Made by a program: the position numbers and the translations under genes
The notes under the pieces: generated by a model
The model's input: the letters and a program-made list of their open reading frames with translations, nothing else
The model's database searches: none
Told to the model about the DNA's origin: nothing
In this document: piece by piece, positions 26,267-33,544 of the stretch
How the letters are laid out: each line of letters starts with the position of its first letter
Numbering within the stretch: the stretch's first letter is position 1
Assembly (NCBI RefSeq): GCF_014174495.1
Contig: NZ_JACJHR010000021.1
Location: 1 to 64,000 of the forward strand
Direction of reading: 5' to 3'
Origin: Amycolatopsis echigonensis
Lineage (GTDB): Bacteria > Actinomycetota > Actinomycetes > Mycobacteriales > Pseudonocardiaceae
Length of the DNA: 64,000 nt

Positions 26267-26917
26267 ATGCAGACCGCTGCGGTCCTGGGCTGGGCACTCG
26301 TTGGCGCAGCGCTCGCGTTGATGCTGCGCCCGATAGTCATCCGATATGCCGCTGCGAGCGAGCCCGCCACAGCACCGCCGCCCCTTGGCTTGCTCGAAGC
26401 CGTGACAGCCATCGTGTTCGCCGCACTCGCGTGCCGCTTCGACTGGTCCCTGGAACTGGTCGCGTACAGCGGCATTGGCGGGTTCGGTGTGCCGCTGGCA
26501 ACAATCGACCTGCTCGTGCACAAACTGCCGAATATTCTTTTAGGCACGGCATTCGCGGTTCTAGGAATCTCGCTGGGGGCCGACGCTGCTCTGAATGCTC
26601 ATGGCGGCAACTTTGCGCGAGCAGCCTCGGCGATGGCCGTCGCCTTGGCTGTCAACGGAGCTCTGTACGCCCTGGGCGGAATTGCCGGCGGCGACATGAA
26701 GCTGGCAGGACTGCTCGGAACTGGACTCGGCTGGATCAGCTGGGAGGCTGTCTGGGCCGGCCTCGCAGCGGGGTGGCTCCTCGGCGGCACCGTTGTCGGG
26801 GCCGCGAGAATCGTCGGGAAGCAGGGCGCGAGCGGGGACATCCCGCTCGGCCCGTTCCTCCTGGCCGGAGCACTGCCGTTCCTCCTATATTTCGGGTCAT
26901 CGACGGTCGTACGCTGA
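26267..26917 (+). CDS. A24 prepilin peptidase of the Tad system
   Basis: The 216-residue integral membrane protein has about six hydrophobic helices and both catalytic aspartates of the family: Asp81 in IDLLVHKLPN and Asp143 in GGDMK with Lys145. It lacks the N-methyltransferase domain, as in TadV/CpaA enzymes. It should cleave the pilin encoded at 19202-19387 and the TadE proteins at the membrane. ATG 26267 is preferred since it starts the first helix; a TTG at 26204 would add 21 polar residues. It is transcribed away from the pilus operon. Confidence 0.85.
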   Translation: MQTAAVLGWALVGAALALMLRPIVIRYAAASEPATAPPPLGLLEAVTAIVFAALACRFDWSLELVAYSGIGGFGVPLATIDLLVHKLPNILLGTAFAVLGISLGADAALNAHGGNFARAASAMAVALAVNGALYALGGIAGGDMKLAGLLGTGLGWISWEAVWAGLAAGWLLGGTVVGAARIVGKQGASGDIPLGPFLLAGALPFLLYFGSSTVVR

Positions 26918-27043
26918 CTCCCGTCGATTCCCGGCAAGCTGCCCGGGGTACGCACAGCGAACCCTGGGGCAGCGATCCCGCGCTTCAGCCCAAGGACCCG
27001 CATTCTCACCGTTGACGGTCATGGTGTCGTGCGTCACCATGGT

Positions 27044-27066
27044 GAGCAACAAGATGGAAGTTGCTC
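27044..27066. promoter_or_regulatory. Inverted repeat GAGCAAC-N9-GTTGCTC (candidate operator)
   Basis: A perfect 7-bp inverted repeat ends 14 bases before the start of the small-protein gene at 27081, with TTGACG at 27012 as a possible -35 box. The same half-sites recur upstream of the radical-SAM operon at 28709-28758. The XRE regulator encoded between them is the likely binder. Confidence 0.45.
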
Positions 27067-27080
27067 GAAACGGAGGCATG

Positions 27081-27329
27081 ATGCACGTTACGTTCCTCGG
27101 CAAGGATCCCGAATCCCAGGTCGACAACTCGCCGACGCTCTATGCCACTGACCGGACTGACCGCACCACCTACATTGCCCAGGGATGGAGGGTGACTGAC
27201 CCGCAAGCGCTGGCCGCCATCGGACCGGTCCCCGATCATGAGACCCTGATCGAGATCCCCGAGGATGTCCTGAAGTTCTACGCCAAACGCTACGCACAGC
27301 AGGAGCCGAAGGAGGAACACGCTGACTGA
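27081..27329 (+). CDS. Small protein, first gene of an XRE/DUF6879 triad
   Basis: The 82-residue protein (MHVTFLGKDPESQVDNSPTL at the start) belongs to a type common in filamentous actinomycetes beside DUF6879 and XRE genes. Its fold looks like two beta strands then helices (LYATDRTDRTTYIAQGWRV, IEIPEDVLKFYAKR). GGAGG precedes paired ATG codons at 27078 and 27081. The stop overlaps the next gene. No function is established; co-transcription with a regulator hints at a regulatory partner. Confidence 0.7.
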   Translation: MHVTFLGKDPESQVDNSPTLYATDRTDRTTYIAQGWRVTDPQALAAIGPVPDHETLIEIPEDVLKFYAKRYAQQEPKEEHAD

Positions 27330-27849
27330 GCTGATCAAGCCAGGACCGGAGTTCAGGCAACTCTTCCATGGCTTCGAGCACACGGCCTTCCGCTTGGAGA
27401 CCTTCGATCAGTACGACGCGACGTACGAGAACGAGTCCCTGCGCAAATTCCTCGCCGGCGAGCCGGACGACCTGCCCTGGATGCAGAGCTGGCTTGACAT
27501 GATCCGCGAAGCGAAGGCCGCGGGCCGGCTCTTCAGCCGCGTGCGCATCGTCTCAATGCCGCTCACGGACTACAGCCGGTTCGGCGTGTGGTGTTCGCAG
27601 TTCACCGGCGGAGCAGGCGAAGACATCCGCTACCTTCCGCGAACCCGTGCCGACCGGCTGCCGAAGCATGACTACTGGTTGTTCGACTCGCGCTTGCTGG
27701 TTCGGATGCATTTCGACGATCGCATGGGATTCTTAGGCGGCGAGGTCGTCGAAGACCCGGAGCAGGTAGTTCAACACAACTACTGGCGTGATGCAGCCTG
27801 GCATCACGCGGTACGGCGGGACGATTTTGCCAAGCAACAGGGCCTCTGA
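27322..27849 (+). CDS. DUF6879 family protein, apparent CTG start
   Basis: The 175-residue protein matches DUF6879 (FHGFEHTAFRLETFDQYD; FSRVRIVSMPLTDYSRFGVW; YWLFDSRLLVRMHFDD). After the last in-frame stop near 27265 there is no ATG or GTG, and the first TTG (27394) would remove the conserved N-terminus. CTG at 27322 follows GGAGG by 6 bases and yields LTELIKPGPEFRQLF, so a CTG start is the best reading. It overlaps the stop of the preceding gene and the start of the XRE gene. The family accompanies XRE regulators and is of unknown function. Confidence 0.75.
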   Translation: MTELIKPGPEFRQLFHGFEHTAFRLETFDQYDATYENESLRKFLAGEPDDLPWMQSWLDMIREAKAAGRLFSRVRIVSMPLTDYSRFGVWCSQFTGGAGEDIRYLPRTRADRLPKHDYWLFDSRLLVRMHFDDRMGFLGGEVVEDPEQVVQHNYWRDAAWHHAVRRDDFAKQQGL

Positions 27850-28702
27850 TCCCTCGAACGTCCATGAGGCGCGCATGGCGCTCGGCGGTCGGCTCCGCGA
27901 GCTGCGCGAACAAGCCGGTCTGACCGGCAGGAAGCTCGCGGAGTCGCTGTCATGGCATTTCTCGAAGATCTCCAAGATCGAAAACGGCAAGCAGAAACCC
28001 AGCGAAGACGACATCAAGTCCTGGACGAAGGCGACTGGGCGCGAGGACGAGGCTCCTGCACTGCTCGCGTCGCTCCGCACACTGGAAGTTCAGCACGCCG
28101 AGTGGCAGCGGATTCTTCGTGGCGGCATCCGGCCGCGGCAGAACTCGCTTGCTGAACTGGATCAAAAGACGCAGCTGTTCCGCGTATTCGAGTCGACCGT
28201 GATTCCGGGGCTCCTTCAGACCTCCGAGTACGCTCGCGCGCGTTTCGCCGAAAGCATCCGTGTCTTCAAGCTCGCCAACGACATCAACGACGCAGTCGCG
28301 GGCCGCCTGAAGCGGCAGGACATCTTCTACCGGCCGGACAAGCGCTTCCACTTCGTCCTCACCGAGGCGGCTCTGCGCTTCCGCCTGTCAACTGTGCCGG
28401 TCATGCTCGGCCAGCTTGATCGCCTGGTCTCGATCTCCGCGCTCCCCAACGTCAAGCTCGGGATCATCGGATTTGACACCCAGTACACCGCAGCACCGTG
28501 GCACGGGTTCTGGTTGTACGACGAGGAGAAGGTCCTGGTCGAGACATATTCCGCGGCCCTCAACCTCGCACAGCCCCAAGAGATCGAGCTGTACTCGGAC
28601 GTCTTCAGCGAACTCGCCGCTGTCGCCAGCTATGGCCGTGCCGCTCGCGCCATCATCACGCGCGTCATGGACGAGTTCGCAGAGCAGCTGCCGCAGGACT
28701 AG
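27827..28702 (+). CDS. XRE-type regulator with DUF5753 domain
   Basis: The 291-residue protein has an N-terminal Cro/C1 helix-turn-helix (about residues 20-75, LRELREQAGLTGRKLAESLS, then KISKIENGKQKPS) and a C-terminal DUF5753 domain of about 180 residues (STVIPGLLQTSEYARARF; GFWLYDEEKVLVETYSA). TTG 27827 is chosen for the GGCGGGA site before it; ATG 27788 is possible. It overlaps the DUF6879 gene. Such regulators control neighbouring genes in streptomycetes. Matching GAGCAAC/GTTGCTC sites flank it on both sides. Confidence 0.82.
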   Translation: MPSNRASDPSNVHEARMALGGRLRELREQAGLTGRKLAESLSWHFSKISKIENGKQKPSEDDIKSWTKATGREDEAPALLASLRTLEVQHAEWQRILRGGIRPRQNSLAELDQKTQLFRVFESTVIPGLLQTSEYARARFAESIRVFKLANDINDAVAGRLKRQDIFYRPDKRFHFVLTEAALRFRLSTVPVMLGQLDRLVSISALPNVKLGIIGFDTQYTAAPWHGFWLYDEEKVLVETYSAALNLAQPQEIELYSDVFSELAAVASYGRAARAIITRVMDEFAEQLPQD

Positions 28703-28708
28703 CGCCAC

Positions 28709-28758
28709 GTTGCTCCGATCATCAACTGTTTGACTTGTTGCGTGCAACTACGAGCAAC
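28709..28758. promoter_or_regulatory. Operator cluster upstream of the radical-SAM operon
   Basis: GTTGCTC at 28709-28715 and GAGCAAC at 28752-28758 flank a perfect inner repeat GTTGC-GT-GCAAC at 28737-28748. TTGACT at 28730 could be a -35 box lying between the half-sites. The half-sites match the repeat at 27044-27066, which suggests that one regulator serves both promoters. Confidence 0.45.
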
Positions 28759-28830
28759 TTGCTTTTCTCGCGCACGTGAACCTGCCTAGTCTCCCTGAGT
28801 CCGCCCCGGCCGACCTTGGAGACGAGCTAC

Positions 28831-29982
28831 GTGATTACGCCAGTACCCCTGCTCAGCAAGGACCGGATCGGCCTCCTCTCCGAGAGTGCGCGCGAGGTGG
28901 TCGAATATCGAAAGAGCGGCTTGAGCCTCAACCACATCCAGGGATGCCCACTGGGATGCGCATATTGCATCCGGCATACCTACGGGTTGTGGGACAAGGA
29001 TCAGCCTGTTGCGCTCATGCCGGACGCGCAAGCGGTGGACGAACTGGTCAACCACCGGTATTTTCAACCGCACGTCACACCGGTCCAGTTGTTCAACCGG
29101 GCCACCGAGCCTTTCTTGCCGAAGGTCCGCCCGCACACGTATGCGGTGCTCGAAGATCTGGACGAACGCGAGCTGACCAATCACGTGCTGGTCATCACGC
29201 GGCACCAGCTCAAGCCCTACGACATCGACCGGTTGAACCAGCTTCGCCACGTCAAGCTGACGCTGCTGTTCACCTACTCAGGGATCGACGACCCGAAGAT
29301 CGAACCGTACCCGTCGCACGTCGCAGCCGAGTCGTTGAAGCTGATGAGCGAACCGGTGCGGCGAAGGTACCGGACGATTCTCTATTGGCGTCCGCTCGTC
29401 CCCGGCCTGAACGACACCGATCAGCACCTCTCCATTGCGTACGAGTTGAGCCGGCACGCGGACGCTACGGTTTTCACTGGACTTTTCTACCGCGACCAGA
29501 TCGCCGCGTACTACAAGGCCAACGGCATCCCCGAGCCCTATACCGATACTGCACGCCGCAAGATCGTGCCCGAGACGCTGGAACGCCGGGTCCTCGATGC
29601 GTTTGCTGACTCGGCTGCTTTGTTCCGCAAGACTTCCTGTGCCGTGTCGTACGCGCATGGCCTGCCCGACTACAACGGTCACTACGGCATTCGGGAACTT
29701 TGCGACATCTGCCCGCTCCCGCAGAGAGAACTGTGTGCCGGGGCGCAACGCGTGCCAGCAACAGAAGATGTACACCGTTGCGCCAGCGTGTTGCCCGAGG
29801 CGCGCGACCTTGAGGTCGTAGACATTTCCCAGCGGGCCGTCGTCGTGTCCGGCTTGGAAACTGAGCAGCCACGGTACTTCCTCCAGCACGCGCTCGGGTT
29901 TCAGGTGCACGACGCGAGACACCCTCACCATGCGCTCCGGCATGGTCGCGCCGACATTGGATGGACGGGAGTTCCAGCATGA
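28831..29982 (+). CDS. Radical SAM protein (DNA/nucleotide-associated candidate)
   Basis: The 383-residue protein has the radical-SAM cluster motif C39-x3-C43-x2-C46 (GCPLGCAYC). A further group C291-x2-C294-x7-C302 near the end could bind a second metal centre. The order and the partial TIM-barrel pattern resemble the spore photoproduct lyase branch more than methylthiotransferases, but the substrate is not evident. GTG 28831 has GGAGA upstream; TTG 28816 is an alternative. Its stop overlaps the exonuclease start (ATGA) and the kinase follows, so a role in modifying or repairing nucleotides or DNA is inferred. Confidence 0.75.
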   Translation: MITPVPLLSKDRIGLLSESAREVVEYRKSGLSLNHIQGCPLGCAYCIRHTYGLWDKDQPVALMPDAQAVDELVNHRYFQPHVTPVQLFNRATEPFLPKVRPHTYAVLEDLDERELTNHVLVITRHQLKPYDIDRLNQLRHVKLTLLFTYSGIDDPKIEPYPSHVAAESLKLMSEPVRRRYRTILYWRPLVPGLNDTDQHLSIAYELSRHADATVFTGLFYRDQIAAYYKANGIPEPYTDTARRKIVPETLERRVLDAFADSAALFRKTSCAVSYAHGLPDYNGHYGIRELCDICPLPQRELCAGAQRVPATEDVHRCASVLPEARDLEVVDISQRAVVVSGLETEQPRYFLQHALGFQVHDARHPHHALRHGRADIGWTGVPA

Positions 29983-30554
29983 CTGACTGGACTGCACTCA
30001 GCTACGTCGTCGTGGATGTCGAGGGCAACGGCCAACAGCCCGCCGATCTCGTGGAGATTGCGGCTGTCCGGATCGAACACGGAAGCATCAGCGAGCCCGT
30101 CTCGTGGCTAGTGCGGCCTGGCCGGCCGATCACCCCTTTCGCGAAGCGGATCCACGGGATCACCAATGAGCAGGTAGCAGGAGCTCCCGCATTCGCCGAA
30201 ATCGCCGCCGAGGTGCTGAAGGCCTTGGACGCCCCCGCGCTCATCGCCCACAACGCCCATGTTGACGTCGGTGTGCTGGAGCGCGAACTTGGCGACTGGG
30301 AATGCCCCGAAGTGTTCGACACGCTCAAGCTCTCGCGGCGCTTCTTGCCCGGCCATCCGACTTACAAGCTCGGATCGCTTGTCAGGCAGCTCGGGCTTGA
30401 CGCTGGGCTGGAGGACATGCAGCAGCCGCATCGCGCCGCGTACGACACGACGGTGACCGCCCGGTTATTTGCTCATGTCGCGGCCGGGCGATCGCTCGAA
30501 GCACTCCGCGAACGACCGGAGCGAGGTGACGAAGATGACGCCGTCCTCTTCTGA
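29979..30554 (+). CDS. DEDDh 3'-5' exonuclease
   Basis: The 191-residue protein is a DnaQ-type exonuclease with all catalytic residues: Asp13 and Glu15 in VVDVEGNG, Asp96 in HNAHVD, and His151 with Asp156 in HRAAYD. It lacks polymerase or helicase domains, so it is a free-standing nuclease that should remove nucleotides from 3' ends. ATG 29979 overlaps the radical-SAM stop, and the kinase gene starts 20 bases before its own stop. The tight coupling argues for one functional unit. Confidence 0.85.
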   Translation: MTDWTALSYVVVDVEGNGQQPADLVEIAAVRIEHGSISEPVSWLVRPGRPITPFAKRIHGITNEQVAGAPAFAEIAAEVLKALDAPALIAHNAHVDVGVLERELGDWECPEVFDTLKLSRRFLPGHPTYKLGSLVRQLGLDAGLEDMQQPHRAAYDTTVTARLFAHVAAGRSLEALRERPERGDEDDAVLF

Positions 30555-31179
30555 TCTCGACCGCGGCCTGCTCATCAGCGTCGACGGCCCCGGCGGTGCG
30601 GGAAAGACGACGATCGTCCGGCATCTGGCACAGATTCTTCTTGCGGAGGGCCGTCACGTGCACGTGACGGCGGAGCCGTCGAACGGCCCGATCGGGAAGC
30701 TCGCCGCCGAACTCACACCGACTGTCACCGGTCACGCTCTCGCATGCTTGTACGCGGCTGACCGGTATCACCACGTGGAAACCGAGATCAAGCCACGTAT
30801 TCAGACTGGCCACGTGGTGATCTCCGACCGGTACCTGGCATCGGGGCTGGTCGTCCAGCGCTTCGACGGCGTGGACCCCGTGTTTCTCTGGCAGATCAAC
30901 GAAGAAGTCGAACGACCGGACCTTACGGTCATCCTTGAGGCCGACCCCGACGTGATCTCGGAACGGTTGCACGCACGTGGACCGCACAACCGCTTCCAGA
31001 GCCCGCCAGGCAATAGCCGCACGGAGACCAAGTTCTACCGGGAAGCTCGCACGATGCTGGATGAGGTCGGCTTCCCCGTTCTGACCCTGGATTGCTCAAA
31101 CCGTCCGCCTGAGCAGTCTGCCGCGATCATCCGCGACGAGCTGAATGCAATGCTCGAGCCCGCCGATTCAGCCACCTGA
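30535..31179 (+). CDS. Thymidylate kinase-like protein
   Basis: The 214-residue P-loop kinase has Walker A GPGGAGKTT (residues 18-26, Lys24), the nucleotide-binding TAEPS segment in place of the usual TREPG, and DRY at 98-100. A lid-like region (ARGPHNRFQSPPGNSRTETK) follows. Canonical Tmk makes dTDP from dTMP. The altered EPG and lid residues allow a changed substrate, and this is unlikely to be the sole chromosomal tmk. It overlaps the exonuclease gene by 20 bases, with GAGGTGACG as ribosome site. Confidence 0.8.
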   Translation: MTPSSSDLDRGLLISVDGPGGAGKTTIVRHLAQILLAEGRHVHVTAEPSNGPIGKLAAELTPTVTGHALACLYAADRYHHVETEIKPRIQTGHVVISDRYLASGLVVQRFDGVDPVFLWQINEEVERPDLTVILEADPDVISERLHARGPHNRFQSPPGNSRTETKFYREARTMLDEVGFPVLTLDCSNRPPEQSAAIIRDELNAMLEPADSAT

Positions 31180-31426
31180 TCGGTCACGGCAACGTCCAGC
31201 TCTGACTCAGTAGCCACCCCGGCGGTGTTTCGTGCCGCGCGGCGCGCATGCCTTCGGGGAAATCGGCGGCGGACGGGCGAGGTCGAGCCCGACGGCGTTC
31301 ACATTCTGCCCAGCGGCAGAAAGCCTAGGCGCCCTCGCCTGTCTGCCGCCCCATAGCCGCGGTGGAGGCGGCTGACCCCGACCGGTCGCCTCCACCGCGC
31401 TCCACCCCGGATGAGAGGTGTCTGGA

Positions 31427-31777
31427 ATGGCCGCACCAGTCCAACGCCTGTGGACGACGCCCTATACCTGCGGGCGCGACGGCATGCAGCATCAGGTCAC
31501 CGACGAGGCCTTCTACGAGTCTCGCGAGCACGGCGTACCCCTCGTCGCCGTCTGCGGTCGTCAGCTGGAGTGTTCGCTCGCTATCTCGGCCCCCGGCGCT
31601 CAATGCGTCGAGTGCGCTCGGCTCATTCACCTGTCCCGTATGCGGCAGAGCGAGAAGCGGCGGGCTGTTCTTGTGCTCGTCCAGGGCGGTCCAACCGGAC
31701 GGCATCGCCGGCCCCCGCCGGCTCGGCGGCCTCATCGCGTTCGCGGACGAAGCCAGCGCGGCAGGAGGGCGTCATGA
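31427..31777 (+). CDS. Small Cys-containing hypothetical protein
   Basis: The 116-residue product starts at ATG 31427 behind GAGAGG. Its N-terminal 70 residues contain VAVCGRQLEC and CVECARLI, a possible zinc-knuckle arrangement seen in small accessory proteins of streptomycete elements. The last 40 residues are Arg/Pro-rich and low in complexity. The stop overlaps the ATG of the frameshifted HTH gene (ATGA). Function unknown. Confidence 0.5.
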   Translation: MAAPVQRLWTTPYTCGRDGMQHQVTDEAFYESREHGVPLVAVCGRQLECSLAISAPGAQCVECARLIHLSRMRQSEKRRAVLVLVQGGPTGRHRRPPPARRPHRVRGRSQRGRRAS

Positions 31778-32284
31778 CAAACGACGATGGGCGAAAGCAG
31801 GACACCCGTGCGCCCGAGAATCCCGACGGTGAACTGGACGGTCGCGCAGACGTCGAAGCGAGGTTCCTGAAGATCCTGGGCAGGGCGTTGCGTTGTGAAC
31901 GCGAGATCGGCGACTGGACGCGGCAGGACTTGGCGCGCGATGGGTGTTGGCCAGGCGACGCAGACTATCGCCTCGCACGAGTTCGGAACGCGCGCGATGA
32001 CGGTCGCCCGGTTCACGGTGTACTGCAACGTATTGGGACTGCCGCCCGGACGCTTGTTCGAGCGCGTGTACGACGAGGCGATCAGCGACGGCACGGTAGT
32101 CGTGAACCTAGCCGAGCTGGCCCGGTCGGGACATCCACTCGCACGCTGGGCAGAGATCCGCTTGCGAGACCTGCCCCCGTACTCAATAGGCCGGCTGCTC
32201 GTTCCCCGGCCCGCGCAAGACGCGCTCGCTGAACTCTGCGAATGCGACAAGGGCCAACTGCTCGCTGAGTTGAAGGCAGCTTGA
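31774..32284 (+). pseudogene. Frameshifted HTH regulator
   Basis: ATG 31774 follows AGGAGGG and overlaps the preceding stop. The first frame reads into FLKILGRALRCEREIGDWTR then QDLAR; the expected continuation AMGVGQATQTIASHEFGTRA is in the next frame from 31940 and runs to the stop at 32284. The break is in the run GCGCGCG at 31933-31939, where losing one GC unit would give this result. Joined, the product is about 170 residues with an XRE-like helix-turn-helix. It is either a mutated gene or a sequence error. Confidence 0.65.
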
Positions 32285-32285
32285 C

Positions 32286-32819
32286 ATGTTCCGGGAGAGC
32301 CCCAATGCGCCCTCATACAGGGTGTGCCTCGCACTCTGGCCGTTCTCACTTCGCGGCGAAGCGGTGATGCACAAGGTTCCGCAGAGACTCCTGCGAATCC
32401 TGTGCCGCGGGCGCACCTGGCTCGGGATGAGCGACTGCGGAGTCATCTGCCTTGCCGACGGGGAGCCTCGCGAGGACGTCGTTCTGATGTGGTGCATCAA
32501 GTGCTTCCCGGCGGGGACCGTGCCCGCCGCGCGTACGAGAGGAGTCAGCAGCCGTGATCTACCGGCCCGGTACCGCGCAGGACGCGGCGCGAATTCCCGC
32601 AGCACCCGGAGGGTTCCCAGACGATCGGGCGGCCGAGATGAGCCGCCCCTCCGTCATCCGCCACCGGCCGCTGGACGACTGGACCGCGACGCAGATCGCA
32701 TGGCCGGTCGAGGACCGCGATCTCGCACCAGCCAACCATTAGCGCGAAGGACACCATGCGCAGCACGAGCCGCCTCCTCATCCCGGAAGCGCCTAGTCGC
32801 GCGGCACCGATTTCGATAA
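32286..32819 (+). CDS. Uncertain small protein after the HTH gene
   Basis: An open frame of 177 codons starts at ATG 32286, two bases after the preceding stop, but has no ribosome site. The first 70 residues (LRGEAVMHKVPQRLLRILCR; GMSDCGVICLADGE) look plausible, with Cys residues like its neighbour. The rest is Arg/Pro-rich and may be an out-of-frame reading. It overlaps the candidate gene at 32554. It could be a short gene whose proper stop was lost by a frameshift. Confidence 0.3.
   Translation: MFRESPNAPSYRVCLALWPFSLRGEAVMHKVPQRLLRILCRGRTWLGMSDCGVICLADGEPREDVVLMWCIKCFPAGTVPAARTRGVSSRDLPARYRAGRGANSRSTRRVPRRSGGRDEPPLRHPPPAAGRLDRDADRMAGRGPRSRTSQPLARRTPCAARAASSSRKRLVARHRFR
32554..32742 (+). 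CDS. Candidate 62-residue protein
   Basis: GTG 32554 follows GAGAGGAG with normal spacing and gives a 62-residue product beginning MIYRPGTAQDAARIPAAPGG. There is no known domain. It lies in a chain of small same-strand genes and overlaps the weaker frame at 32286-32819; at most one of the two is likely in that stretch. Confidence 0.4.
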   Translation: MIYRPGTAQDAARIPAAPGGFPDDRAAEMSRPSVIRHRPLDDWTATQIAWPVEDRDLAPANH

Positions 32820-32840
32820 CAAGAGAAAGGACGGGACACC

Positions 32841-33107
32841 TTGGCAGCGCCAGCAATCAGCATCAAGGGGTGTCGGATCACCGGACCCGCCCGGGACGCG
32901 ATGCGCAGGAAGCTGAAGAAGAGGTACGAGAAAGGCGCGACTGTTCGTGCGCTGGCCGAGGAATGCGGGCGCTCGTACGGCTTCGTGCACCGGGTTCTTT
33001 CCGAGGCCGGAGTTCAGATGCGCAACCGAGGCTGGCGGGTCCGCAAGACACGCCCGGCCGCGCCGATCGGTTCGGGCCCTCAGCACTCGATGGGACATCC
33101 GCTATGA
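32841..33107 (+). CDS. Small helix-turn-helix protein
   Basis: The 88-residue protein has a basic region (GPARDAMRRKLKKRYEKGA) then a resolvase-type helix-turn-helix (TVRALAEECGRSYGFVHRVL), a pattern found in many actinomycete accessory loci. TTG 32841 follows AAAGGACGGG. The stop overlaps the Nudix-like start (ATGA). It probably binds DNA; the target is unknown. Confidence 0.7.
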   Translation: MAAPAISIKGCRITGPARDAMRRKLKKRYEKGATVRALAEECGRSYGFVHRVLSEAGVQMRNRGWRVRKTRPAAPIGSGPQHSMGHPL

Positions 33108-33544
33108 ACAACAACGCCTGCCGCACACCAGGGCCACGAGTAGGAACGTACGCCCTCATCGGCCGCGACGAAGACATCCTGTTCATCACCGACGACACCG
33201 GTGCCTTTGTCTTGCCAGGCGGCCCGGTCCGCGACGGCGAACCCGTCGAGCAGGCACTCCGCCGCACCCTGCGCGGCCAGATCGACGCAGCGATCACCGG
33301 ACTCGACTTCTGCTCCGTCGTCGAGCACGAAATAGACGGAGGCCGGCACGGGTCGTCGTCCGAGCTGGCGTTCCTGTTTGACGTGACGCTCGCCGACACC
33401 GACCGCATCACCGTTCACCGGCCTCGTACGCACCGGTGGGCGGGCGAGGCCGAGGTCTCTGTGCTGCGCCCGGCGGCAATCGCGGAGGTGCTCGCCGCCG
33501 GAAGCCTGTCCGCCGACGTTCCGTGGCGGGCGTGGACACCATGA
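33104..33544 (+). CDS. Nudix-fold protein with degenerate catalytic box
   Basis: The 146-residue protein has the Nudix fold pattern (AFVLPGGPVRDGEPVEQALR). Gly40 and Glu46 fit the box, but the REUxEE part reads R54-T-L-R-G-Q, so the metal-binding glutamates are missing. Phosphohydrolase activity is therefore unlikely; a ligand-binding or regulatory role is possible. ATG 33104 and the following ATGA at 33541 couple it to both neighbours. Confidence 0.7.
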   Translation: MNNNACRTPGPRVGTYALIGRDEDILFITDDTGAFVLPGGPVRDGEPVEQALRRTLRGQIDAAITGLDFCSVVEHEIDGGRHGSSSELAFLFDVTLADTDRITVHRPRTHRWAGEAEVSVLRPAAIAEVLAAGSLSADVPWRAWTP

